Assembly (NCBI GenBank): GCA_025060325.1
Contig: JANXBW010000018.1
Location: 1-64,000, forward strand
Direction: 5' to 3'
Length of the DNA stretch: 64,000 bases
From: Thermoguttaceae bacterium
Lineage (GTDB): Bacteria > Planctomycetota > Planctomycetia > Pirellulales > Thermoguttaceae
Shown here: positions 9,427 through 18,999 of the stretch, piece by piece
Numbering within the stretch: the stretch's first letter is position 1
Layout: every line of letters starts with the position of its first letter
Notes under the pieces: model-generated
The model's database searches: none
What the model saw: only the letters and a program-made list of their open reading frames with translations
What the model was told of the DNA's origin: nothing
Program-made: the position numbers and the translations under genes

Positions 9427-11664
9427 CGTCCTGTCCCGAACCTGCTCCCCTAAGTTGATGGCAGCCTGATGGTAGATGCGCAGGACTAAGTCCCGCGACG
9501 CTAAGTTAACCCCGTGACGACTGGCCGCCGAGGAAAGGGAAAAAAGCACAGCATCCTGTGTCGACTGCCACCGGTCGGCATGCCACCGGTAAATGGCCAC
9601 AACCTCAGGATCTGACGGCCGAAAAAGATGTATCCGCCCCGAAAATGCAATCCATCTGAGCCACCAAGGAAGGGATGCTTTTACCTTTTTAGCCGCCTCT
9701 TCGCTGGAAAAAGCGGCGATCTTTTCACCTCCTGCGTCGAGGAGTGCCCGAAGAACTTCCGCTCGCCAAGTGTTCCTGTGCAGGTCCGTCTCTTGAACCA
9801 CCACATAACCCACCTGGGGTTGATCCACATAAGCCCACAAATCGTCTACACAAATCATGGGACGCCTTGACCACAGACCTGCGTAACCCAGCCAGTCGGC
9901 CACCCAGGTAGTTTGGTCCTTTTGGGACGCCAAATATGTGGCTGCCTCGTGAGAGGACAACGCTACCTGGTTAGGAATCGCCGTCAAGGCATCCACGCCA
10001 AGAAGACAAGTGATAAGCCCCACAGCGAGGTAGCCGCCACGGCGGCCGAGACAACGGCCCACTTGAAGGACACTCCATGCCGCGGGGCCTATCCCCACGA
10101 TCACCACTGGGCCGAAATGTCGAGCGGCGATATACCCATACTTCCAGACCCAAAAAAGGCAGGCTACCAAGTAAAAAGCAACAAAGTAACGAAGGAGAAG
10201 ATCCTGTGGACGGCAAAGCTTCCGCAGGGCCAAAGCTCCTACCAGAGCCGGCACAGCCAGCAAATATCCAAAGGCGTCCGCTAACTCCTGCACAGCAAGA
10301 ACGGGGCGGCGGAAAATCCATCGCAGCGTTGGCTCCGGAGAGGCCGGCCGGTATGCGAAGCTCTCCCGCAAAAAACATTTGGCTAAGCCAGTAGGGATGA
10401 GCCCAGCAGCCAGGTCCGTGTCAACAAGCTTCCCTTTGTCAACAACCTTTCCCTGGCCAACCGCCGGAAGATGAGGATCTTGGACCGAGTGGGTCCCCGC
10501 GGGGATGGGCCCCCGCTCCGCTGGCCAATGAGGATAGGGAGCTTTTGTCAACACATCATTAACCAGGGAACCGACAAGTTCCGATACCGACTGGGGACGA
10601 AGGATAAGCCAATAGGGCACAAAAACGCTTAATGCGCCGAGGGTCCAGCAACCGATAATTCTTGCCCGGTAGGACGCACTGGGGAAGAGCCAACCGTCTT
10701 TTTCCCTCGTTTTACCTCCCCCGTGCAGCCTGCCCACGTCGGCCCCGAAAGACGGTTTTTCGTCAACAAAAGAAAAGCTCTCGGCAATCTCTTGCCAGCA
10801 AGTCCGCCTCATCCTCGATCGGGCCCATGCAGTCATGCGGGGTAAAACTAAAGGGGAACTGAAAAAGACGAGGCCGAATGTGACCAGAATTAACCCGGCC
10901 CGATGGCTCATGGCTCCAAGCGCCGCCAGGAGGCCTGCAAGAAACGCCCAGCTTAATTCCTCCGAGTTGGCCTCCGCCCGGCAAGCCAAAAACCTTCGGG
11001 CAATAACCGAGCTTTTTCGGCATGGGTACGTAAGCGCTGACCCTTTACCTAGGTCAACTCCCGTAAGATCGCCGCGTTGACGAAGACTCGTTCCCGTCGG
11101 GAGAGATAGTCTTGACAATAATGCTCTCTTATTTCGGACAGCCTCGCCAAAGCGGACAAGACAGTAAATACTTCCGGCCGCGAAAGCTAAACCTATTGGA
11201 TCGGCAATCCCGTCCGGGCCTAGCCTTGCCATTTCCGGCAGAACGCAAAATAGTAACCCCGATGCGAGTCCACAGCTTGGCCCCAGTAACCGAGCGATCG
11301 TCATGTAAACAAGAAGGCAACTAAGGACAGCACCACCCGCGGCGGTAAGCTGGCTCGAGAAAGCCCAATCGACCCAATCCCCAACCAACCATGAGCGAAA
11401 GGCATGAATACTGGCCAACAAAATCGGATAAACAGGCTCCGAACCTTGTCGCCGAAGTGCTTGGTCCACACCCTCCGATTGAATTTCTTGAGCCAGGGCA
11501 ATCATCCGCAGGGCATCGGGGGCTGGGCCTCCGGACATCGTGATGAGTAAGGACTGAAAAGAGACGTTGATGGCAAGAAGCGTAAGAAGAGCGCCCAAGG
11601 GGTGCAAAAACGCACCCTTGTTCTGGCCCAGACTCGGCTCACTTACCCTCAAAGCCATCGTCAT
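9397..11664 (-). CDS. Polytopic membrane protein, glycosyltransferase family 39-like (PMT/ArnT type)
   Basis: 755 aa. A first membrane helix (LGALLTLLAINVSF) is followed by a luminal-type loop with APDALRMIALAQEI and EPVYPILLASIHAF. These match the usual layout of lipid-linked-sugar glycosyltransferases: an acidic residue after TM1, then a P-x-Y-P motif. Many hydrophobic segments follow (for example FLAGLLAALGAMSHRAGLILV and WTLGALSVFVPYWLIL). A long hydrophilic insertion around residues 180-330 is unusual. The likely role is transfer of a sugar from a polyprenyl-phosphate donor at the inner membrane; acceptor and sugar are unknown. The 3' end overlaps glnD by 30 bp, tail to tail. Two ATGs (11664, 11658) are possible. 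Confidence 0.65.
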   Translation of the reverse strand: MTMALRVSEPSLGQNKGAFLHPLGALLTLLAINVSFQSLLITMSGGPAPDALRMIALAQEIQSEGVDQALRRQGSEPVYPILLASIHAFRSWLVGDWVDWAFSSQLTAAGGAVLSCLLVYMTIARLLGPSCGLASGLLFCVLPEMARLGPDGIADPIGLAFAAGSIYCLVRFGEAVRNKRALLSRLSLPTGTSLRQRGDLTGVDLGKGSALTYPCRKSSVIARRFLACRAEANSEELSWAFLAGLLAALGAMSHRAGLILVTFGLVFFSSPLVLPRMTAWARSRMRRTCWQEIAESFSFVDEKPSFGADVGRLHGGGKTREKDGWLFPSASYRARIIGCWTLGALSVFVPYWLILRPQSVSELVGSLVNDVLTKAPYPHWPAERGPIPAGTHSVQDPHLPAVGQGKVVDKGKLVDTDLAAGLIPTGLAKCFLRESFAYRPASPEPTLRWIFRRPVLAVQELADAFGYLLAVPALVGALALRKLCRPQDLLLRYFVAFYLVACLFWVWKYGYIAARHFGPVVIVGIGPAAWSVLQVGRCLGRRGGYLAVGLITCLLGVDALTAIPNQVALSSHEAATYLASQKDQTTWVADWLGYAGLWSRRPMICVDDLWAYVDQPQVGYVVVQETDLHRNTWRAEVLRALLDAGGEKIAAFSSEEAAKKVKASLPWWLRWIAFSGRIHLFRPSDPEVVAIYRWHADRWQSTQDAVLFSLSSAASRHGVNLASRDLVLRIYHQAAINLGEQVRDRTLFGEGFRRR

Positions 11665-11888
11665 GAGGTGTGACGGAGGAGGGCGGGGACTTTAAACGGG
11701 CAAGCAGCTTTCCCGTTGGCGCAGCAAGACAATGTGAATTCCGTTTGGGAGCCAAATGCTAACGTAAGCAGGCGGTTCGTCGAAAGGGTAAAATTTCAAT
11801 GAGGCTCGCCTCAGATTTGACCCCTCATGCGCGAGCCGGTTTATTGTCCGCTCGGAATACTCGTCCCGTTATGTGTGGAGGCAATCGG

Positions 11889-12470
11889 ATGGGCATGGCC
11901 AGCGTGAAGTCAACGACAGTTTTCTGGTTAGTTGGCTGTGCAGCCCTACTTGCGGGCGGCGGATGCAGCACCGTAGTCAGTCCGGTCCCAGTCGGGGAGG
12001 GTCCTGCCCTACTTACCCCGGAAGAGTGGGATGGAGAATGGTACCATCCGGAGGGAACAGTCACTTTGAATGTGCTTGACCCTCATGGGGGAGTGTTGGA
12101 GGCGGCTTTTGTCCAGAAAGACTCGCAATCGGGCGGTCGCCTCAGGATGCAGTCGGTTCGCGTGCTCATAACCAAGGCCGGTGACTGGTTTTTGTGCAAT
12201 TTCCGTCCCGAGGATGACCCGAAACGAGGATACCTATGGGGCCGGATCAGGACCGAGCCCAAAAGGATCCTGGTCTGGTTTCCGAATGCGATAAAGTTTG
12301 CTAACTTAGTGAAGAAAGGTATTCTGCCGGGCACGGTAGATGATAAAGGGAATGTGGAACTGGGGACATTAAATCCGGACCATTTGAAAGTGATCGTTGG
12401 GGAAGCCGAGGGGACCCTGTTTGTTTGGGATAGCCCCCTCGTCCTTTTCCGGCGGACTGGGGGTCAATAG
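11889..12470 (+). CDS. Hypothetical lipoprotein
   Basis: About 193 aa, not recognised. It begins with a lipoprotein signal: a short basic start, a hydrophobic core (VFWLVGCAALLAGG) and Cys in AGGGCSTVV. The mature part is small and mostly beta-strand-like, with EEWDGEWYHPEGTVTLNVLD at its beginning and LFVWDSPLVLFRRTGG at its end, which looks like a lipocalin-sized domain. ATG at 11889 has GGAGG seven bases upstream (11877-11881), while the longer frame lacks a site. The gene is monocistronic as far as can be seen. Confidence 0.8.
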   Translation: MGMASVKSTTVFWLVGCAALLAGGGCSTVVSPVPVGEGPALLTPEEWDGEWYHPEGTVTLNVLDPHGGVLEAAFVQKDSQSGGRLRMQSVRVLITKAGDWFLCNFRPEDDPKRGYLWGRIRTEPKRILVWFPNAIKFANLVKKGILPGTVDDKGNVELGTLNPDHLKVIVGEAEGTLFVWDSPLVLFRRTGGQ

Positions 12471-13419
12471 CAATATGCGGACGTCCGGCCCCCCAGTTTT
12501 GGGCCTTGCCGAGGAATTAAGACCTTGTCCTTTGACGCCTCACTTAACGTTGTACAAAGCTTTTCCCCAGCCCGTTGAGAGCCACCGGATAGCTGTTTAG
12601 CCTCAAGTAAGGCCGACGGCGGGAGTTAACCTCTGCGGTTTTCGACCGCGCCAATTTCCCTTTCAGTCGCGGATTCGCAGAGCCTGGAATTGGTGCCCTG
12701 CGATCACAAGATGGCGAGGAGCCGGCGCGGATAGCTAGCCCGGACGTTGCCCCTCAATCCAAACGATTTGCTGGGAAGAAAGGCTGTTGTGCCACCCCGG
12801 AGAGCGCTGGGACGTCACCAACTTGCTAAGGCATATCCCTTTAAGGCTTGGCGGCCACTTCGGAGCAATCTCTTCAATCTTCTCGGTCCCGCGAGTATTT
12901 GCAGTAGGAGCTAAGCCCAGTTTGATTCCCCTTCCAAATTGGGAGCATATTCCCGTTTCGGGGCCACAGTGGGGCGGGGCTATGGTTGAGCTGAGTTCCC
13001 TGTCTCCCCGGCGCTCTCGACTGTCGTTTGCGCGATACCGAGCAATTCGGTCGCTCAACGGCAACCTGGCTTTCGTCGCTCACCTAAACGGGCACCCCGA
13101 TGTGACACCTGGGACCTGGGAGTGCTACTTCTCCATTTAGGCGCCGACTTTCTCCGGACGGCTTGTCGCGGCTGTCGTTTCCGATTATCCTGGAACAACG
13201 CAAACCGGGAGAATTTCGGTCCGACTTGGGGGTTGCGACATTCCTACCAAAAGCTTGTCGCGGGGGTCAATGGGGCCCGTGAGCATTTCCGTCTCTGCGT
13301 AAGTACCTCGATGGTTTGAGCGGCACAAAAGGTCCATATGTGCTGCTGCTACGGGGTTTACGCTCTAGTGTTTATTTGCCAGGAAATTTGCGCTAGCAAC
13401 AGAGCGGAGTCATAAACGT
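12471..13419. other. Gene-poor region between two lipoprotein genes
   Basis: 949 nt. Short open frames exist on both strands (the longest 117 codons at about 12787-13140), but their predicted proteins have no recognisable motif, no supporting Shine-Dalgarno and overlap each other in several frames. I see no RNA gene or repeat. Confidence 0.5.
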
Positions 13420-13917
13420 ATGCATCATCGACAAGGAAAGGTCTTGGTGCTAACCAGAACCGCGGCAGTACTGGGCGTAGTGATAATTGGTTTATTCGCC
13501 TCGGGGTGCGGACGAAGTGGACCGAAGGTGGTACCCGTTTCGGGGGTGGTCCTCGTCGACGGGCAGCCTATTAAATTGCCGCAGGGTGTTCAGGCGTTCG
13601 TCCAGTTCGTTCCCGCGGGCGCGCCGGCAGCCTCCGGCGAAATTGATCCCCAATCGGGCCGATTCACGTTGACGACCTTCGAGCCGGGTGACGGATGTGT
13701 CGTGGGTCAGCACAAGGTCGCGGTGATCATCCGGGCAATGGTGGGTACCCAAAGTGTCTCTTTGGTTGACGAAAAGTACGCTAAGCCGGAAACGAGCGGC
13801 ATTACGGTAAGCGTTGACGGCCCTACTGATAAGCTAGAAATCAAGCTCCAGGGTCCGCTAAAGCGGCTCCCTCCCGGGGCGATTCAACCGCTCTCCCAGG
13901 ATCCGAACATTATGTGA
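13420..13917 (+). CDS. Small planctomycete-type lipoprotein with transthyretin/carboxypeptidase-regulatory-like fold
   Basis: 165 aa. The signal peptide has core GVVIIGLFASG and lipobox Cys (ASGCGRSG). The mature part opens with VVPVSGVVLVDGQPI. This 'V-x-G-x-V-x-x-DG-x-P' pattern is typical of the small immunoglobulin- or transthyretin-like lipoproteins found beside DUF1559 genes in planctomycetes. A following GCVVGQHKVAVII matches the family's 'G-x-Y/H-x-V' strand. Function unknown; an envelope role is likely. GGAG lies 10 nt before the ATG. The DUF1559 gene starts 99 nt downstream on the same strand, so they are probably co-transcribed. Confidence 0.85.
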   Translation: MHHRQGKVLVLTRTAAVLGVVIIGLFASGCGRSGPKVVPVSGVVLVDGQPIKLPQGVQAFVQFVPAGAPAASGEIDPQSGRFTLTTFEPGDGCVVGQHKVAVIIRAMVGTQSVSLVDEKYAKPETSGITVSVDGPTDKLEIKLQGPLKRLPPGAIQPLSQDPNIM

Positions 13918-14016
13918 GGCGATGAGCCCTTGTCATCGCGGGTAAGCGGGACAACGAAATCGGTCCGGTTTTGGTTGGCGGAGTCGTAAAACCAGCTGAC
14001 AAAGGGAGGCTAAGTT

Positions 14017-14997
14017 ATGCGCTCAGAGGTGTCCCACCACGTGTGTCATCAGCGCCATGCTTTTACGTTGGTTGAGTTGCTTGTGGTTATCGCCATTATT
14101 GGGATCCTGATTGCCCTGTTGCTTCCGGCCGTCCAAGCTGCGCGGGAAGCAGCGCGGCGTTCGCAGTGCACCAATAATCTAAAGCAACTGATGATCGCAA
14201 TGCACACCTACGAAAACGTTGTTAAGTCCTATCCGCCTGGCCGAATGGGTTCCGACTGCTCGGATTACTATGGGTTGACGTCGACCAACCCTGCAGCGGC
14301 CAACTATGCGGCCGATTATCAACGGCAGGGCACCAGCGGATTTGTCATGCTTCTCCCGTATTTAGAACAGCAACCGCTTTACCAGTGGATAGGATTCCAG
14401 TTGGGCGCCATTGCCCCGGCGAACTGCGGTTTAGGACCAAGTACGGCTAACTGGTACCAATTGATTCCGAATTATGACCGTCTGTTCCGTACCCGACCGG
14501 CAGTCTTCGTTTGCCCGAGCTCGACCGATGAACCTCTTTACCAAAGCGGTACGCCTGTTTATTCGACCGGTTGTTACGCCTTGTGCTCCGGTTCGATCGG
14601 CCCAAGCCAAGGTATTAGCGGCGCAGTGAAGGCGGGCAACACCGGCATGTTTATGTACATCCGCTCCTTGCCGCCCGCCATGTGTACCGACGGGTTAAGC
14701 AACACTTTCTTCATGGGTGAGGTGGTCAGGTCGCACACACCCGAGGGTGTCAACCGTTGGTGGATCGCTGGCCGGCATACCGACTCTCTGCGGACAACGG
14801 ACAACCCGCTTAATACGCGGCCGGGAACAGGTGTCCACTACAACGGCAATAACGGTGCTTTCGGGAGCTTCCATCCAGGTGGTGGCAACTTCGCGTTTGG
14901 CGATGGCACGGTTCGGTTCATCTCAGATACGATTGATCTTACCGTCTATCGTGCCCTCTCCACGCGAGAAGGCGGCGAGAGCAACCTGAGCTTCTGA
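14017..14997 (+). CDS. DUF1559 protein with prepilin-type N-terminal methylation motif
   Basis: 326 aa. Residues about 13-45 hold the type IV pilin-like segment HAFTLVELLVVIAIIGIL followed by LPAVQAAREAARR. The C-terminal FHPGGGNFAFGDGTVRFI is the 'H-x9-DG' motif of the planctomycete DUF1559 family. Such proteins occur in dozens of copies per planctomycete genome, are thought to be processed by prepilin peptidase, and have no established function. The Shine-Dalgarno GGGAGG lies about 8 nt before ATG 14017. A small lipoprotein precedes it, the usual pairing. This is the only DUF1559 gene in the window. Confidence 0.95.
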   Translation: MRSEVSHHVCHQRHAFTLVELLVVIAIIGILIALLLPAVQAAREAARRSQCTNNLKQLMIAMHTYENVVKSYPPGRMGSDCSDYYGLTSTNPAAANYAADYQRQGTSGFVMLLPYLEQQPLYQWIGFQLGAIAPANCGLGPSTANWYQLIPNYDRLFRTRPAVFVCPSSTDEPLYQSGTPVYSTGCYALCSGSIGPSQGISGAVKAGNTGMFMYIRSLPPAMCTDGLSNTFFMGEVVRSHTPEGVNRWWIAGRHTDSLRTTDNPLNTRPGTGVHYNGNNGAFGSFHPGGGNFAFGDGTVRFISDTIDLTVYRALSTREGGESNLSF

Positions 14998-15447
14998 TTC
15001 CGCGATAAATGAAGACCACTGAGCTCACCCATTTGGGGGTCGGTGAACAGGATCCACCGAGCCGGTGGTCGATGCGATAGCTTGTGGACGCGCAATTAAC
15101 CATTGACCGCCGTCGGGTCGCTACCCGGGGGCGGTTTGTTTGCGCTAAAATACAGGTCCTCGTGCGCTAAGATCCAGGTCCCCAATCAAGCGAGGAGACG
15201 ATGCACCCGGCTGTCCGCAGTGCTAAGGAAGGCACTCCTAACCGCGGAGCTCCCCGACGGCGACGGCTTCCCGTCTGCACCGGGGTGGAAGCCCTTTAGC
15301 CAGCGGGCTACAAGGCGTACCGCAGCGGTGTATCCCAGGGAGGCCTTGGTGTTAACGAACGACGTTGTGGACGATTCAAACAACAACTTTGCACAGGTTT
15401 AGGCACGGAGAGCTAGGTACGCCCGGTGGCGGAGGCGTGCAGCGCTT
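14998..15447. other. Intergenic region after DUF1559, with a hairpin
   Basis: 450 nt between convergent genes (DUF1559 and birA). CCACCG-AGC-CGGTGG (15054-15068) forms a 6-bp stem, and GACCAC/GTGGTC (15014-15019 and 15065-15070) offers an alternative outer pairing. No T-tract follows, so it is not a clear intrinsic terminator. Nothing else is recognised. Confidence 0.4.
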
Positions 15448-16404
15448 TCACAGCACATGCCCAGAAAACACTTTCACGATTCCGCCCTGGGGCTCTTCAA
15501 TAAGTAATGCGCCGTCGGGAGCAATCCCCCGACAAACACCAGTGATCACCTGGTTTCCCGATCGCACGCGGAATTCTTCACCTATCCCTACGCACCATCG
15601 GTTGGCCAGCTCTGCGGCAGCGCCGGGGCGGATTGTCATTTCCGCCCAAAGTTTTCCCAACTTCTCAAGCCATGTCGCCACAAGGTCACGGTTGTCCCAC
15701 ACGACGCCCGTCAACTCGCGCAAGCTTGTGGCCCTTAATTGAACCTCCGGCGGCGCTTCTCTAAACAAGCAATTGGTGTTAACGCCCAGACCGATCACTG
15801 CCCAATCGGGCTCGGCTAACTCTACGAGAATCCCCGCGACCTTCTTACCGTTTATATAAACATCATTTGGCCACTTTATGCCAACGCTAAAAGGTGGGCG
15901 ACTGAGAGCGCCGTCGGTCGTTGCCGGTTTATCATCCTTCCGCTCCTCGCCCGTGATGACGAAAAATCGCTCAGCTGGAGCGGCTGATCCACTAGCCAGC
16001 TGGTGGGGCTCAACTTCAACAATAGCCATGGCGAGGGCGACTGCGGCCGAAAGGCCCAGCTGACTTCTGGCACAACGAAGGTCAAGCTGGCCCACTCCAG
16101 GCACTGGAACTACCTCCAGCTTAACGACCAGGCTCATTGCGATACTTCCCGGGCCTGTCCACCAGGTGCGGCCATCCCGACCTCGCCCCGCCGTTTGCCG
16201 GTCGGCTAGGATAAGAAGGGGTACCCTGGAGCCCAACTCAAGCGGTTCTATCTTGATGAGTCGCAAAGCGTGTGAGTTCGTGGAATCAAGCTCGTCGTGA
16301 TGTTCAACGTTGCGGATAAGAGTTGGCCGGCCAAGGTATTCATCCCTGACAGAACACGTGATGTTGGGATTTGGAGCGCCCGACCGTATTTCTGAGTCGT
16401 GCAT
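15448..16404 (-). CDS. birA: Biotin--[acetyl-CoA-carboxylase] ligase (monofunctional)
   Basis: About 318 aa. The biotinyl-5'-AMP loop GRGRDGRTWW (residues 73-82) and the downstream GIKWPNDVYINGKKVAGILVE are diagnostic of BirA/BPL. The C-terminal SH3-like domain follows (VRSGNQVITGVCRGIAPDGALLIEE). There is no N-terminal helix-turn-helix DNA-binding domain, so this is the non-regulatory ligase that biotinylates acetyl-CoA carboxylase carrier protein. A poorly conserved insertion between the ATP loop and the KWPND motif contains a charged ERKDDKPATTDGA segment. I favour ATG 16404; a TTG at 16425 is also in frame and neither has a strong ribosome site. Confidence 0.92.
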   Translation of the reverse strand: MHDSEIRSGAPNPNITCSVRDEYLGRPTLIRNVEHHDELDSTNSHALRLIKIEPLELGSRVPLLILADRQTAGRGRDGRTWWTGPGSIAMSLVVKLEVVPVPGVGQLDLRCARSQLGLSAAVALAMAIVEVEPHQLASGSAAPAERFFVITGEERKDDKPATTDGALSRPPFSVGIKWPNDVYINGKKVAGILVELAEPDWAVIGLGVNTNCLFREAPPEVQLRATSLRELTGVVWDNRDLVATWLEKLGKLWAEMTIRPGAAAELANRWCVGIGEEFRVRSGNQVITGVCRGIAPDGALLIEEPQGGIVKVFSGHVL

Positions 16405-16927
16405 AGCGATCGCTTTGGAAACCAATTTCCGAAATTAACCAGTATTCTGATAACCCAACTGACGAATTTAGCTATACGCCTGGCGGCCAGTGGCTAGGAC
16501 AGCAGCCCGACCACCTTCGGGAGCCGTTAATCATAGGCGCGGCGTTAGAGCTGTCTCACGTGTTAGGTGCGGGGAAGAAGCTTTCTAGTGCCTATCGCGG
16601 CAATTAAACGGTTTAAAGAGCCCCGGCACTACAGCCTAAAGCAGCCGGAACCAAGCGCATAGGGCCAAGGTTACAACGGTTGGCTTTGGAACGCTGCTCC
16701 CCGCTCTGAACCTCTGGGGTTAGCCTTTTGGGGAGGCAGAGGTTAGGATGAACTAGCTCAACCGCCGGGTCCGGCTCAGACGAATCTGTCCCGTAAGCAC
16801 AGATCAGGCTCAGCATTTTGGTGAGGCACTTATTCCATATTGGCGGCAAAGGACAACTCCAACGCGAAAACGCCAAGCCATCGCAATTTATTGGATTAGC
16901 GTCGTTAACTCAGGGAAACCGGGAAAT
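16405..16927. other. Intergenic region upstream of birA and the small 101-aa gene
   Basis: 523 nt between divergent genes. I see no RNA gene, repeat or convincing coding frame. Promoters for both neighbours are expected here but no strong consensus stands out. Confidence 0.4.
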
Positions 16928-17233
16928 ATGGGTCGCCGCCGAACCTATCAAGAGCGCAAGATCCGGGATTATTATCGTCACCAGCCCCTGATTCGCCTGC
17001 AGCGGGTGGAGGAGCTTGTGTCGGAACTCTATTTAGCCGAGGGCAAGAAGCGGCAGTATCTCTGGCGGCGAGTAGCTCAGGCTCTGGCCGGCTTGGGCGT
17101 CCCTCAGAGCCGCATCGATCATTTGGTGGCGACGGACAACCCCTCGTTTTTGGCCAAGCTTGTCAAAGAACTGATCGACAAACCGTTGCCGGCCCCGCCC
17201 GAGCCGCCTGACCCGTTCGGGTCGTTGAAGTGA
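16928..17233 (+). CDS. Small basic hypothetical protein
   Basis: 101 aa, not recognised. The N-terminus is strongly basic (MGRRRTYQERKIRDYYR), the middle is helical and charged, and it ends in a Pro-rich tail (LPAPPEPPDPFGSLK). A GGGAAA purine run precedes the ATG at a usable distance. Composition and codon pattern look like a real gene rather than noise. Isolated on its own strand with long gaps on both sides, it gives no contextual clue. A nucleic-acid or ribosome-associated role would fit the charge, but that is only a guess. Confidence 0.7.
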   Translation: MGRRRTYQERKIRDYYRHQPLIRLQRVEELVSELYLAEGKKRQYLWRRVAQALAGLGVPQSRIDHLVATDNPSFLAKLVKELIDKPLPAPPEPPDPFGSLK

Positions 17234-17806
17234 GAATTGAAACTCGTTATGGGCTTTCTGGGTGGACCTTGGGTGGCGGCTTGTGCCCGCTGAGGAGCCG
17301 CGGATCACCTCTTTCGTTCAGGCAAGTTCGCAGCCGATCGAGCTCGCGGCTTTTTCAAAGAGAAAGGGGCCTCCTTTGAAACCTTTCCCCCAAGCAATCC
17401 CTGCCACCGTCCCCTGAATGGTGAAAGCATTTGGCGCCGTGCGGGTGGGCCATTCCCGCCGCCTGAAGCATGATATTAAATGTTAAGCCTTTGGGGCGGT
17501 GGATTTGGTAATGGTTAAGGCAGCCGGCTCCGAGAACTTGCACGGGCCTCTTGAGTTTAAGCGTCATTGAGACGGACAATTCTCCGCACATTGGCTGCAT
17601 AGAAGCTGGGCGGTGAACCTGAATTGGACTGGATTCCGTCCTGTCCCCAAAGCGGCTCGACTCGAAAGATTGGTGGCCTCAGGATCCTAGAAAAGATGCG
17701 CAAGCTGGGATAGATAGCCGGAATGGGAGAAATAAGTGGTTCGATCTAATGCCACCCTCGGCCAGGATCTTCACGCGCCGTTTAACTAAGGTGCGGGCTT
17801 ACCGGA
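17234..17806. other. Intergenic region upstream of thyX
   Basis: 573 nt with no accepted gene. Minus-strand frames here (for example about 17355-17600) lack any recognisable motif. No repeat or RNA seen. Confidence 0.4.
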
Positions 17807-18784
17807 ATGGCTTCCAATCGGGAAATCGCCGAAAAGCTCCGGTGGAAAAAGTTTCATGTCCTTGATGAGGGATTCGTGTGCCTGGTCGACGTAATGGGGG
17901 ATGATTCCGCGGTTGTCCAGGCTGCCCGAGTGAGTTATGGCAAAGGGACGAAAACCGTTTCCGACGATCGGACACTCATCCGCTATCTCATGCGGCACCG
18001 GCACACCACGCCCTTCGAAATGGCGGAGCTAAAGTTCCTTGTCCGCGTGCCGATGGACTGCTGGCGACAATGGATCCGTCATCGAACGGCCTCCGTGAAC
18101 GAATATAGCACGCGCTATTCGGTCGCGATCGATGCCACTTTGAAGACCCCACCGGACCGCTGGCGAAGACAAGCGACCACTAATCGGCAAGGGAGCGAGG
18201 GGTTTCTTGACCCAGAGATTGGCCAGCAACTTTCGGAGGAAGAAAAAAACCTGCAAGATTTGGCGCGTTCGGTCTACCGTAAGCGGCTCGAGCTGGGTGT
18301 AGCGCGCGAGCAAGCTCGGAAAGATTTGCCGCTTTCAACCTACACCGAGGCGTACTGGAAAATCGATTTGCACAACCTGCTTCATTTTCTTGAATTGCGA
18401 ATGGCCCCTTCGGCCCAGTGGGAAATCCGGGAATATGCTCGGACAATCGGCTACGAGATTGTGCGTCCACTTTTCCCGTTAGTGTGGGAGGCCTTTGAAG
18501 ATTACCGACTCCAGGCGATGACCTTGTCGCGGCTGGAACAGGAGGTGATCCAGCGCCTTGTGGCCAAAGGTAAGCTTCCGGCAGCGGAGGCGGATTTTCT
18601 TGAAGCCCAGGATCCCTCTTGGGCCCCCCTTGCGCGCTGCCGGGAACGCGACGAGTGCCGCACGAAGCTCCAGAAGCTAGGCTTGTTGACATCTTCCGAG
18701 ATACCTGACCCCCAAAAAAGCAGGGGATTGGTTGCCCCGGAGGAAGAAAACGATTCGCTTCCTTCCGGTCAGGGCGGGGCCTAA
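17807..18784 (+). CDS. thyX: Flavin-dependent thymidylate synthase
   Basis: 325 aa. The signature RHRTASVNEYSTRY begins at residue 91 and matches the ThyX motif RHRxxSxNExSxRY. Upstream, RYLMRHRHTTPFEMAE and downstream LHNLLHFLELR and AQWEIREYA are further ThyX landmarks. The enzyme makes dTMP from dUMP using FAD and methylene-tetrahydrofolate. The protein is longer than the usual 220-270 aa; the extra residues form a C-terminal extension after about residue 240 that includes CRERDEC and an acidic Ser/Gly tail. No thyA gene is visible here. Confidence 0.96.
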   Translation: MASNREIAEKLRWKKFHVLDEGFVCLVDVMGDDSAVVQAARVSYGKGTKTVSDDRTLIRYLMRHRHTTPFEMAELKFLVRVPMDCWRQWIRHRTASVNEYSTRYSVAIDATLKTPPDRWRRQATTNRQGSEGFLDPEIGQQLSEEEKNLQDLARSVYRKRLELGVAREQARKDLPLSTYTEAYWKIDLHNLLHFLELRMAPSAQWEIREYARTIGYEIVRPLFPLVWEAFEDYRLQAMTLSRLEQEVIQRLVAKGKLPAAEADFLEAQDPSWAPLARCRERDECRTKLQKLGLLTSSEIPDPQKSRGLVAPEEENDSLPSGQGGA

Positions 18785-18999
18785 TTTGAGCGATTCAAAA
18801 TCCACTTTGTTGATATTTTCCAGCGGTATTTCCTAACGTGACCGGGCAACGCCTCTGGCCCGGGACGTTTTCGATTCACGTCCGGTGATTGTTTACGAGG
18901 TGTTTTCGCGAAGGAATCTGTATCGAAGGCTTCAACAGCGAAAAAGCTGATGTCGGTGCAAGCTAACGAAATTCACGAAATCCAATTCAGCTAGTTGAC

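Noticed and set aside
12787-13140. 117-codon plus-strand frame between the lipoprotein genes
   Set aside because: No Shine-Dalgarno, no recognisable domain, and overlapping frames of similar length on the other strand.
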